Translations under genes and position numbers: made by a program
DNA from: a virus
Strand: one strand, 5' to 3'
Length of the DNA: 63,571 nt
IMG/VR virus record: IMGVR_UViG_3300032214_000555
Location: 1-63,571 of that record
In this document: positions 14,947-21,681 of the stretch, piece by piece
How the letters are laid out: each line of letters begins with the position of its first letter
Numbering within the stretch: the stretch's first letter is position 1
The notes under the pieces: model-generated
Databases searched by the model: none
Told to the model about the DNA's origin: nothing
Seen by the model: only the letters and a program-made list of their open reading frames with translations

Positions 14947-15020
14947 TGCGAAATGGTAGAGTTGGTTTCATACGGTGCTCTCATAAGGCATAGACTTAGG
15001 TTCGAATCCTAATTTCGCAA
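14947..15020 (+). tRNA. tRNA with CAT anticodon (Met or Ile2)
   Basis: Acceptor TGCGAAA/TTTCGCA perfect; anticodon loop CTCATAA; T-arm TTAGG-TTCGAAT-CCTAA. Elongator Met versus lysidine-modified Ile cannot be settled by eye. Confidence 0.85.
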
Positions 15021-15025
15021 CATAT

Positions 15026-15099
15026 GGTGTTTATAGTGTTAGTGGTTAGCACGTCAGTTTGTGGTACTGATAGCATGGGTTCGAATCCCATTAATCACC
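15026..15099 (+). tRNA. tRNA-His (GTG)
   Basis: Anticodon loop TTTGTGG; extra 5' G opposite C73 as required for His; T-arm ATGGG-TTCGAAT-CCCAT. One acceptor mismatch. Confidence 0.85.
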
Positions 15100-15104
15100 C
15101 CAAT

Positions 15105-15194
15105 AGAGAGTTACCCAAGTTGGTGAAGGGGTCTGTTTGCTAAACAGATAGGTCGGGTTATACCGGCGCAAGGGTTCGAGCCCCTTACTCTCTA
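15105..15194 (+). tRNA. tRNA-Ser (GCT)
   Basis: Acceptor AGAGAGT/ACTCTCT; anticodon loop TTGCTAA; long variable arm; T-arm AAGGG-TTCGAGC-CCCTT. Confidence 0.9.
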
Positions 15195-15202
15195 CTGAAT
15201 AT

Positions 15203-15275
15203 GTCCGTATGGTGGAATGGAAGACACGGTGGTCTTAGAAACCACTTTTTGCAGGTTCGAGTCCTGCTATGGATA
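15203..15275 (+). tRNA. tRNA-Leu (TAG) with a short variable loop
   Basis: Anticodon stem GTGGT/ACCAC, loop CTTAGAA; T-arm GCAGG-TTCGAGT-CCTGC; acceptor GTCCGTA/TATGGAT. The variable region is only about five T bases, whereas bacterial tRNA-Leu normally has a long arm. Confidence 0.75.
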
Positions 15276-15291
15276 CTTAAATTTGAATACT

Positions 15292-15747
15292 ATGGTTTAC
15301 AAAAGATTAAGTGATGGGAGTAAAGTTCAGTTAGATGAGTATATCAAAGAATATATGACTCAATTCGAAGATGTGGATATACTTATAGGTTGTGATTCAC
15401 AGAACTTTGCAAGAGGAACTGTATATGCGATTGTAGTTGCATTATACAGACCAGGTAAAGGTGCTCACGTTCTATTTAACAGATGGACTGCACCAAAAGA
15501 ATACACTCGTTCTATCAGATTGTTAAACGAAGTATGGTATGCAATTGAAGTTGCTGAAAAGTTAAGAGAAGCAGATGTTCCAAAAGTAAAATGGATTGAT
15601 GTGGATTTGAACCCAGACCCAAGATACAAATCTAATGAGGTGTTCAGACAAGCAGTTGGTATGGTTGAAGGAATGGGTTATCAGGTAAGATACAAAACAT
15701 TAGGTCCTATTGCAACTTATGCAGCAGACCATTTAGTAAGGGTGTAA
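15292..15747 (+). CDS. YkuK-like (DUF458) RNase H-fold protein
   Basis: A 151-residue protein. The ATG at 15292 is used because an earlier in-frame start lies within the tRNA-Leu gene. Residues 30-60 contain ILIGCDSQNFARGTVYAIVV, then LYRPGKGAHVLF, a pattern of the YkuK/DUF458 family, predicted RNase H-like. A second acidic segment WIDVDLNPD and a final DHLVRV may complete the metal site. The family's substrate is unknown. Its position inside a tRNA array invites a link to RNA processing, but that is inference. Confidence 0.75.
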   Translation: MVYKRLSDGSKVQLDEYIKEYMTQFEDVDILIGCDSQNFARGTVYAIVVALYRPGKGAHVLFNRWTAPKEYTRSIRLLNEVWYAIEVAEKLREADVPKVKWIDVDLNPDPRYKSNEVFRQAVGMVEGMGYQVRYKTLGPIATYAADHLVRV

Positions 15748-15766
15748 AATAAAATTGAGAAAAGAC

Positions 15767-15797
15767 TTGATTTTATCAAATAGTTTTCGTATATTTG
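15767..15797 (+). promoter_or_regulatory. Bacteroidota-type promoter for second tRNA block
   Basis: TTG at 15767, 20 bases, TATATTTG, upstream of tRNA-Glu. Confidence 0.85.
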
Positions 15798-15829
15798 TAA
15801 AAGTTCATTGAAATAGTGGTGATTAAATT

Positions 15830-15903
15830 GCTCCGTTCGTCTAATTGGTTAGGACATCCGCCTTTCACGTGGAAGCTTACGGGTTCGAGTCCCGTACGGA
15901 GTA
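15830..15903 (+). tRNA. tRNA-Glu (TTC)
   Basis: Acceptor GCTCCGT/ACGGAGT; anticodon loop CTTTCAC; T-arm ACGGG-TTCGAGT-CCCGT. Confidence 0.9.
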
Positions 15904-15976
15904 CAATGTATCAAATGTGCAGTGAAAATTGATGTAGGCATACATTGATGAGGTGGGTTCGAATCCCAACTTACTA
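15904..15976 (+). ncRNA. tRNA-like fragment with an intact T-arm
   Basis: A T-arm-like hairpin with TTCGAAT loop at 15953-15969 follows a region where CAATGTA (15904) can pair with TACATTG (15941). No conventional acceptor or anticodon arm could be drawn. Either a decayed tRNA or a different structured RNA. Confidence 0.4.
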
Positions 15977-16098
15977 ATACCCTTCAAACCAGGTGGGAGC
16001 CAAGTAACTGAAAACACATTATAGCCAGTTGGGTTGTGCACCTCGTCCGAGAAACCCTAATAGTTCCTAATAGGTTGGTATGGAACTGATACATATTT
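15977..16098 (+). other. Spacer of unknown content between tRNAs
   Basis: No gene or tRNA seen. Contains short inverted repeats such as AGTTCC/GGAACT flanking TAATAGGTTGGTAT, so it may be structured RNA within the tRNA transcript. Confidence 0.3.
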
Positions 16099-16171
16099 GC
16101 TTTCGTAGCACAATTGGTAGTGCAGCTGATTTGTAATCAGCAGGTTGTAGGTTCGAGTCCTATCGAAAGCT
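16099..16171 (+). tRNA. tRNA-Thr (TGT)
   Basis: Acceptor GCTTTCG/CGAAAGC perfect; anticodon loop TTTGTAA; T-loop TTCGAGT. Confidence 0.9.
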
Positions 16172-16360
16172 CAAAACAAATGACGACTGAGGAGAAACCC
16201 CTCGGTATATGAAATCCAAAATGGTCCTGTTGAAACCGGAATAGTCATACAGGTCAGGAGAGAGTTACTATAAGCAGGGAGTAATTAACCCGAAGCGAAA
16301 ATGTAACCACCAGTAATGGTCATGATGTGTAGAAGGGACACAAAAAGTTTGTTTTAATTT
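16172..16360 (+). other. Spacer of about 190 bases, possibly structured RNA
   Basis: No open reading frame or tRNA. GAGG/CCTC hairpin near 16191-16204 and CCTGT/ACAGG pairing near 16235-16255 are visible. A CTGAGGAGAAAC string recalls a ribozyme core but the needed stems are absent. Confidence 0.3.
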
Positions 16361-16436
16361 GGTTCATTGGTTGAATGGTCACAATACCACCCTGTCACGG
16401 TGTGTGGTACGGGTTCGAATCCCGTATGAACCGCCA
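16361..16436 (+). tRNA. tRNA-Asp (GTC)
   Basis: Acceptor GGTTCAT/ATGAACC perfect; anticodon loop CTGTCAC; discriminator G and encoded CCA at 16434. Confidence 0.9.
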
Positions 16437-16460
16437 TAGTTTAATTTAAATAAATAAAAA

Positions 16461-16802
16461 ATGAAAGAAGTAGGATTAAGCATTATGTTGTTTTTCAACA
16501 CTTTGTTGGGTGGTGTAGACCCGGCATTATCAAATGAAAGAGGTGCTATTGCAAACATTAAAAAAGAAATTAAAGTTTTGCAAAGGCAAATAGAATGGGA
16601 ATCTGTAACAACAACAGATTATGCAACCCGTTGGGTGAAGATTAAAAAGATTAATGATAAGATTGACAACCTTAAAAATCAGATTAAAACAATTGAAGTT
16701 CGTGCCAAAATAAAAGAGAAGTGGGCAGCAGAAGATTCATTGGAAATTATTAAACAATATCCACCGTTAAAGTTGGAAGAATCAAAATCTGAAAACATTT
16801 AA
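16461..16802 (+). CDS. Coiled-coil protein between tRNA genes
   Basis: A 113-residue protein with a short hydrophobic N-terminus (LSIMLFFNTLLGG) and a long charged helix from about residue 30 (NIKKEIKVLQRQIEW, DKIDNLKNQIKTIEV), predicted coiled coil. It could be a membrane-anchored coiled coil or lie behind a signal peptide. Its stop lies five bases before the next tRNA. Function unknown. Confidence 0.7.
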   Translation: MKEVGLSIMLFFNTLLGGVDPALSNERGAIANIKKEIKVLQRQIEWESVTTTDYATRWVKIKKINDKIDNLKNQIKTIEVRAKIKEKWAAEDSLEIIKQYPPLKLEESKSENI

Positions 16803-16807
16803 AGTAT

Positions 16808-16881
<74 letters not shown>

Positions 16882-16901
16882 CTAACCATCCAATTTAATT
16901 T

Positions 16902-17255
16902 ATGATTAACAAAGTAATTGTATGTTTATTAATTAGTTACAATGTATTTTCAACAGATATTGTTACAGTAACTACCTATTCAGCGAAAGCATCGCAAACG
17001 GATAGCACACCTCGAATTACTGCAAGTGGGTTCAAAATCAAACCAAACACTACACGCATTGTGGCAGTTAGTAGAGATTTAAAAAGAAAATACAAGTTTG
17101 GTACAAGAGTTAGGATTACGGGCATCGGTAAGCACAATGGTGTTTATGTAGTAAGAGACGTGATGAATAAACGATTTACCAAACGTGTGGATATTCTAAT
17201 CAGTAGAAAGGATAAACACACAAAATTTAAAAGAGCTAAACTTACAAGAGTGTAG
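16902..17255 (+). CDS. Exported 3D-domain protein (MltA/RlpA-like barrel)
   Basis: A 117-residue protein with a short N-terminal signal (VIVCLLISYNVFS). The mature part has TVTTYSAKASQTDSTP, ITASG, IVAVSRDL, FGTRVRITGIGKHNGVYVVRDVM and KRVDIL, matching the 3D (Asp-Asp-Asp) double-psi barrel found in MltA transglycosylases and related peptidoglycan-active proteins. The third aspartate is in RVDIL. Likely periplasmic and acting on peptidoglycan, perhaps in lysis or entry (inference). It lies between tRNA-Arg and tRNA-Leu. Confidence 0.8.
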   Translation: MINKVIVCLLISYNVFSTDIVTVTTYSAKASQTDSTPRITASGFKIKPNTTRIVAVSRDLKRKYKFGTRVRITGIGKHNGVYVVRDVMNKRFTKRVDILISRKDKHTKFKRAKLTRV

Positions 17256-17264
17256 GTTTAGTTT

Positions 17265-17351
17265 GCTTCGGTGGGGGAATAGGTAGACCCGCAAGACTTA
17301 AAATCTTGTTTTTGTAAAAGAGTGCTGGTTCGATTCCAGTCCGAAGTACCA
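17265..17351 (+). tRNA. tRNA-Leu (TAA)
   Basis: Anticodon stem CAAGA/TCTTG with loop CTTAAAA; long variable arm; acceptor GCTTCGG/CCGAAGT; encoded CCA. Confidence 0.9.
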
Positions 17352-17353
17352 AT

Positions 17354-17427
17354 GGGGATTTAGTTCAGTTGGCTAGAACGCTTGATTTGCATTCAAGAGG
17401 TCGTAGGTTCGAATCCTATATTCTCCA
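17354..17427 (+). tRNA. tRNA-Ala (TGC)
   Basis: Anticodon loop TTTGCAT; T-arm GTAGG-TTCGAAT-CCTAT; acceptor GGGGATT/ATTCTCC with one mismatch and no G3-U70 at the exact place being certain. Confidence 0.85.
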
Positions 17428-17468
17428 CATTACACCATCTCTAATTGACATATAGGAGGAAACAACTT

Positions 17469-17723
17469 ATGGACATATTATCATTCGGTTTAGGGATTGC
17501 AGTGGTTGTGATTATTGGATTATCAGTAATTTCGGTTATTGCTTTTGTTAAGTCAAGGAAAATAGGAAAACAAATAGAGCAATTGGAATCAGAAATTTAC
17601 AGAGAAATACACTCTCAAATAACTGATACGCATCGTAGAATCGATGACTTTGAAAAAGATGTTTATTCTCAATTAGATTCGAGATTAGACAAATTAGAAA
17701 ATAAACTAACAACTAAAAAATAA
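17469..17723 (+). CDS. Membrane-anchored coiled-coil protein
   Basis: An 84-residue protein. The start is the ATG at 17469, nine bases after a perfect AGGAGG at 17454, a rare strong Shine-Dalgarno in this genome. Residues 4-26 form one membrane segment (FGLGIAVVVIIGLSVISVIAF); the rest is a charged coiled coil (EQLESEIYREIHSQI, LDSRLDKLENKL). Topology resembles inner-membrane spanins or membrane scaffolds, but no evidence fixes the role. Confidence 0.75.
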   Translation: MDILSFGLGIAVVVIIGLSVISVIAFVKSRKIGKQIEQLESEIYREIHSQITDTHRRIDDFEKDVYSQLDSRLDKLENKLTTKK

Positions 17724-17752
17724 AGTTGATTAGGGGTGGTGTAAGAATATTT

Positions 17753-17860
17753 GCCGGTGTGGCGGAACGAATGGGAAGTACAACCATTAGACGTACCTAT
17801 ACTAGTGTGGTGGTGTAACCGAAAAGGACATCGTGTGAGTAACCAATCTCTCCACCGGCA
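17753..17860 (+). ncRNA. tRNA-like gene without a consensus T-loop
   Basis: GCCGGTG at 17753 pairs perfectly with CACCGGC at 17853. The 5' part (GGCGGAACGAATGGGAAG) resembles a tRNA-Leu D region and CATTAGACG could carry a TAG anticodon, but no TTCGA T-loop exists and the length is about 108. A degenerate or alternatively folded tRNA. Confidence 0.5.
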
Positions 17861-17867
17861 CCTCATT

Positions 17868-17944
17868 GGACTTGTAGCTCACTCGGTTAGAGCAACTGAC
17901 TCATAATCAGTAGGTACTTGGTTCGATTCCAAGCTGGTCCACCA
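17868..17944 (+). tRNA. tRNA with CAT anticodon (Ile2 or Met)
   Basis: Anticodon stem CTGA/TCAG with loop CTCATAA; acceptor GGACTTG/CTGGTCC; T-arm CTTGG-TTCGATT-CCAAG; encoded CCA. The CTGACTCATAATCAG arm resembles lysidine-type tRNA-Ile. Confidence 0.85.
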
Positions 17945-17960
17945 ATTAAAATTTAAACTT

Positions 17961-18527
17961 ATGGCAAATCATGTAGAGAATTACATTAGAGTTAAGAACT
18001 GTAATCAAGCAGTTATTGATGAGTTACAAAGAATCTTTTCTGTAAAGGATGAGATTGGAGATACACATACAATAGACCTTGTCAATGGTATATTTGATAT
18101 GGATTGGAAACAAGAAGATTATGATAGGGGTTGGATGCATGAATATGTAGGTTCTAAATGGGTATATGGGCAAATTGAGGGAGAGTGGGATACTGAAATT
18201 TCAATCAGTCTAACATCAGCATGGGATGCGGTAAATCCTTTATTGAAACAATTATGTTCTAAACTGATATGTATAAAAGAAAATGTTGTAATTGAAAACA
18301 GATTTGAAGATGAGAGTTTAGAACCAATGGGTGTAGCATATATTTCATCTGTATATGATTCAGTTGAATATCTTGATGAAGAAGTGGATGTATATAAGTT
18401 CTACGAAGATGAAGAATATAGAGATGAAGTTTATGAAATGCTAGAACAACTAATGGATGAAGAAAGAAGAATCCATCAGGAAGTTTTAGATGAATTAGAA
18501 GAAGAAAGAAAACAGAAAGAAGAGTAA
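17961..18527 (+). CDS. Api92/YubB-like ferredoxin-fold protein
   Basis: A 188-residue protein beginning MANHVENYIRV with later IDLVNGIF, YVGSKWVYG and ISISLTSAWDAVNPLLKQL, the pattern of the YubB/Api92-like ferredoxin-fold domain found on phages and plasmids. The last 60 residues are very acidic and helical (YEDEEYRDEVYEMLEQLMDE). The domain's function is not established. It is enclosed by tRNA genes, ending five bases before tRNA-Ser. Confidence 0.7.
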   Translation: MANHVENYIRVKNCNQAVIDELQRIFSVKDEIGDTHTIDLVNGIFDMDWKQEDYDRGWMHEYVGSKWVYGQIEGEWDTEISISLTSAWDAVNPLLKQLCSKLICIKENVVIENRFEDESLEPMGVAYISSVYDSVEYLDEEVDVYKFYEDEEYRDEVYEMLEQLMDEERRIHQEVLDELEEERKQKEE

Positions 18528-18532
18528 AATAA

Positions 18533-18618
18533 GGAGAGTTGGCAGAGTTGGTCTATCGCGATAGTCTTGAAAACTATTGACTGTTACAGGTCCATTGGTT
18601 CGAATCCAATACTCTCCT
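18533..18618 (+). tRNA. tRNA-Ser (TGA)
   Basis: Acceptor GGAGAGT/ACTCTCC perfect; anticodon stem ATAGT/ACTAT with loop CTTGAAA; long variable arm; T-loop TTCGAAT. Confidence 0.9.
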
Positions 18619-18623
18619 CACAT

Positions 18624-18797
18624 TGTGGTATGGTGAAAAATGATTAGCACGTGTGTTAATCTGGCAGACACACCCTCCTGTCTCGGGGGCGGGGATAAAG
18701 AAATAGATAAGTAATATGGGGTAGACCACCAAGCTGGCCAGCGGATGTTACTTATTGAATCTCCCTTTGGATGGTTCGAATCCTCCTACCACAGCCA
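18624..18797 (+). ncRNA. Oversized tRNA-like RNA with a long structured arm
   Basis: TGTGGTA (18624) pairs perfectly with TACCACA (18787), followed by G and encoded CCA. A GGTTCGAATCC segment marks the T-arm. Between them are a GTGTGT/ACACAC hairpin and a long arm closed by GGGGAT/ATCTCC (18691/18759) and the perfect 8-bp ATAAGTAA/TTACTTAT (18707/18748) enclosing a GCTGGCCAGC palindrome. About 174 nt, twice normal tRNA size. Identity of the anticodon is unclear. No group I or II intron core seen. Confidence 0.6.
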
Positions 18798-18801
18798 CTA
18801 T

Positions 18802-18832
18802 TTGGAAATGTAAAATATTTTCCGTATATTTA
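18802..18832 (+). promoter_or_regulatory. Bacteroidota-type promoter
   Basis: TTG at 18802, 20 bases, TATATTTA; drives the genes from 18852. Confidence 0.8.
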
Positions 18833-18851
18833 TATTAATAAAGGAAAAATT

Positions 18852-19109
18852 ATGGCAGAATTTAGCAAACAATGGTGTGAAATCCATGACCCCCAAATGC
18901 CTTGGGATTTTGATATTGAAGAAATTGCAACAGAAATACCAAGAGGGTATTACAAACTAATGATTTGTGAAGGTTTTGGATTTATCGGTATTGGTGTAGG
19001 AATGGATAGAGAAATACAATTGTTATTTAGAGATGGGGAAGACGGGTTTGATAAAATGAACTACAAACACTTCATCAAAAAACAAAAAGAATCATCGGAT
19101 GGAATCTAA
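18852..19109 (+). CDS. Hypothetical small protein
   Basis: An 85-residue protein from the ATG at 18852, chosen because an earlier in-frame start would sit upstream of the promoter start. Contains MPWDFDIEEIATEIPRGYY and GFGFIGIGVGMD. Acidic N-terminal half. First gene of a promoter-led unit that overlaps the next gene by 11 bases. Unknown function. Confidence 0.7.
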   Translation: MAEFSKQWCEIHDPQMPWDFDIEEIATEIPRGYYKLMICEGFGFIGIGVGMDREIQLLFRDGEDGFDKMNYKHFIKKQKESSDGI

Positions 19110-19302
19110 TGAAGCACAATATTTAGAGTTAATGGATAGAATACATATAGCATCCGTTAATTTAGATGACCACATTTTAAATCACCCTATTTCATTAGCA
19201 AATCCTGATGTGAAACATCATTTATCAGTTGCATTGGATAATTTACTAATCGCATATTCAAATTTAGGTTATATAGAAGATGAGAATAACTCACATAAGT
19301 GA
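19099..19302 (+). CDS. Small helical protein
   Basis: A 67-residue, largely helical protein with several His residues (DDHILNHP, VKHHLSVALDN). It overlaps both neighbours (11 and 23 bases), indicating translational coupling. No family recognised. Confidence 0.65.
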   Translation: MESNEAQYLELMDRIHIASVNLDDHILNHPISLANPDVKHHLSVALDNLLIAYSNLGYIEDENNSHK

Positions 19303-20035
19303 TACACACAATCACCACTCAAAATTACAGGAAGATTTACCAGGCGGAGACCTTTTAATCCATAGTGGTGATTTCACGTCCATTGGTAGAAAATCCGAAG
19401 TAGAACGATTTATCAAATGGTTCAACAATGTGGATAATTACACATACAAAGTTTTCATCGCAGGTAATCACGACTTAACATTTGAATCGGAAGCACTACA
19501 CCGTCAGAAATCGGAATGGTTTGATGGTCCGAGAGCATACGATACTAAACCTGGTATTGGAAAACCTTATTGGTTATGTGAGATATTGGAAGTAGGATTA
19601 GCAGGTTCTGTATTCTATTTGGAAAATGAAACAATTGATATTGAAGGTGTGAAGATTTGGGGTTCTCCTTGCTCTCCTACATTCGGTAGAGATTGGGCAT
19701 TCAATGTGGATAGGGGTGAGCCATCTGAAAAACTTTGGAGTACAATTCCAATGGATACTGATATTGTAATTACACATGGACCTATGTATGGTGTATTGGA
19801 TGTAGCATACAATAGTGGATTGCCAGTTGGGTGTGAAGATTTGTACAATAGATTACAAATAGTAAAACCAAACCTACACTTTTGTGGACACGTTCATGAG
19901 GGATACGGTTACAAACAATTAGGAGATATGTATTCATTTAATGGTGCATCTGTATCTTTGGAGTATCAGTATAAAAATAAACCAATCAGTTTTGATTACG
20001 ATTTTAATACAAAAGAGATAAACTTTTTAATGTAA
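19280..20035 (+). CDS. Calcineurin-like metallophosphoesterase
   Basis: A 251-residue protein with all metallophosphoesterase blocks: SDTHNHH at residues 7-13, GGDLLIHSGDFT, GNHD, ITHGPMYG and CGHVHEGYG. Two metal ions would be held by Asp, His and Asn residues of these blocks. Phage members hydrolyse phosphodiesters or cyclic nucleotides, including signalling nucleotides; the substrate is not predictable here. The start overlaps the preceding gene by 23 bases and the stop abuts the SGNH gene. Confidence 0.9.
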   Translation: MRITHISDTHNHHSKLQEDLPGGDLLIHSGDFTSIGRKSEVERFIKWFNNVDNYTYKVFIAGNHDLTFESEALHRQKSEWFDGPRAYDTKPGIGKPYWLCEILEVGLAGSVFYLENETIDIEGVKIWGSPCSPTFGRDWAFNVDRGEPSEKLWSTIPMDTDIVITHGPMYGVLDVAYNSGLPVGCEDLYNRLQIVKPNLHFCGHVHEGYGYKQLGDMYSFNGASVSLEYQYKNKPISFDYDFNTKEINFLM

Positions 20036-20036
20036 T

Positions 20037-20876
20037 ATGAGAAACATTGCTATATTTTCAGGAGCATCTAATACATTTGGATTAGGTTTAGAAATTCAAT
20101 TTAGAGATAAATACAATGATGATAAATGGTTGAAAGAAAATGGTATGATGTTACCGTTACCAAGAGAACCAGAAGATATTCCATTTTGGAAAGAACATAG
20201 GTGGTCAAAATTGGTATGTGATGAATTGGGCTTGATTCAATATAATATTCACGATGATTACGTTCATAAATCACATCCACTAGGGGGTAATGCAATTGAA
20301 ACACTTTGGATGCTAAATAAAAAAGACCCAAGTTTAAAAGAAACATTAAAAAATACAAAGTATATATTTTTAGAAATATCATATTTGAGATGGTGGGATG
20401 AATTTTTACACGGTTCAGGTGATGGAAAAGAATACCCAAACACTATTAGAGAAATTATAGATTTGATAAATAATAAAAATAGTGATGGTCAGACTGTTGC
20501 AAAAGCATTAGAATGGGTTAAAAACGTTGATGAAGAAATCTATTTTAAAGAATCTTTTAACAAATTTAAAGATTTTAAAGATGAAAATCCTGATATAGAA
20601 TTTGTATTTGTTCCTTGGTATGAAGGCATTCCCATTAGTATAATTAATTCTTTTAAAGATGAATTTGTAAATTTGGGAGAATATGTTGGAATGCATAAAT
20701 ACATTCAACTTAATAAATTATCCATTGGTGATGCTGCAAAAGCATACAATGGTAATTATAAATATAATTATAAAGATGACCACCCATCTAAATTAGGACA
20801 CAGACATGTTGCTAATTTTGTAATTAACCACATAAATAAAAATAATGATTTGGAAACCATTCCATTTAAAAAATAA
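20037..20876 (+). CDS. SGNH-hydrolase-like protein
   Basis: A 279-residue protein. The N-terminal AIFSGASNTFGLG is a variant of the GDS block, GGNAIETLWML resembles the block II/III helix start, and DDHPSKLGHRHVA near the C-terminus gives the catalytic Asp/His block (D-x-x-H variant). Predicted acyl-esterase or acyltransferase on sugars, soluble. It ends FKK rather than the LI tail seen in other sugar-enzyme genes. Confidence 0.75.
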   Translation: MRNIAIFSGASNTFGLGLEIQFRDKYNDDKWLKENGMMLPLPREPEDIPFWKEHRWSKLVCDELGLIQYNIHDDYVHKSHPLGGNAIETLWMLNKKDPSLKETLKNTKYIFLEISYLRWWDEFLHGSGDGKEYPNTIREIIDLINNKNSDGQTVAKALEWVKNVDEEIYFKESFNKFKDFKDENPDIEFVFVPWYEGIPISIINSFKDEFVNLGEYVGMHKYIQLNKLSIGDAAKAYNGNYKYNYKDDHPSKLGHRHVANFVINHINKNNDLETIPFKK

Positions 20877-20878
20877 AT

Positions 20879-21502
20879 ATGAAAGTAGAATTTAAGGATA
20901 CATTTTTTGAAAGTGTAGAAAAATTAGTTTGGTACAATACTAAACTATACAAAGTATGGGAATTTTTCAGAAGAGGAATACCTACATTTATTGGCAACAT
21001 TTGGAGATTCCGTAAAGAGTTGTATAATCACCAATGGTGGGATTATAGATACACATTGGAAATGTTACGTCGTTCTTTGATAATTATGGAAAAGAATTTA
21101 CAATCAAAGGGAATCGAAGAACCATTAAACAGAGCTAAGAAACTCAATAAGATTCGTAGAGCAATTAAATTGTTAAACAATAGATTAGATGATAACTATG
21201 TTGACCAAGCAGAAGCAGAACTAGGGAAGTTATTTTTAAGAGAACCTGAATTTGAACCATTGGAAAATGGAACATATCGTTTAATAAATGACCTAAGTAC
21301 GGAAGAAACTGTTCATAATAAAAAAGTATTTAAATTAGCATCTACAATAGATGATAGAGAGTGGAGAGAATTATGGAATATCTTCAAAGGACAATCTGGT
21401 TTGGATTATAAAAAATATTTAAAAACTCTACCAAAAGAAGAATGGGGAACTGCTTGGGATAAATGGTTCAATGGTTCTGATATGAGAGGTTGGTGGGATT
21501 AA
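20879..21502 (+). CDS. Conserved phage protein, unknown
   Basis: A 207-residue, Trp-rich helical protein (RRGIPTFIGNIWRFRKELY, HQWWDYRYTLEMLRRSL). It resembles hypothetical proteins frequently seen in large marine phages; no enzyme motif is visible. Starts two bases after the SGNH stop. Confidence 0.75.
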   Translation: MKVEFKDTFFESVEKLVWYNTKLYKVWEFFRRGIPTFIGNIWRFRKELYNHQWWDYRYTLEMLRRSLIIMEKNLQSKGIEEPLNRAKKLNKIRRAIKLLNNRLDDNYVDQAEAELGKLFLREPEFEPLENGTYRLINDLSTEETVHNKKVFKLASTIDDREWRELWNIFKGQSGLDYKKYLKTLPKEEWGTAWDKWFNGSDMRGWWD

Positions 21503-21513
21503 ATTAACATATT

Positions 21514-21681
21514 ATGATACAAAGTATATTAATAGTAGGATTGATATTATTTCCAGCTTTGGCATATCTTTGTTGGATGTGGATAAAGGGAATTGATTAT
21601 ATGAAAGAGAATCATCCAGACTATAAAGGTGATGATTTGTTTGGTGAATTTGATGAAAATGACAAGAATCAAATAGGGTAG
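21514..21681 (+). CDS. Small single-pass membrane protein
   Basis: A 55-residue protein with a membrane helix at residues 2-24 (IQSILIVGLILFPALAYLCW) and an acidic tail. Its TAG stop shares one base with the GTG start of the next gene. Function unknown. Confidence 0.65.
   Translation: MIQSILIVGLILFPALAYLCWMWIKGIDYMKENHPDYKGDDLFGEFDENDKNQIG

Noticed and set aside
16185-16245. CTGAGGAGAAAC suggesting a hammerhead ribozyme core
   Set aside because: No stem II between the two core boxes and no properly placed cleavage triplet.
18624-18797. A tRNA interrupted by a group I intron
   Set aside because: The insertion is only about 100 bases and lacks recognisable P3/P7 core elements.
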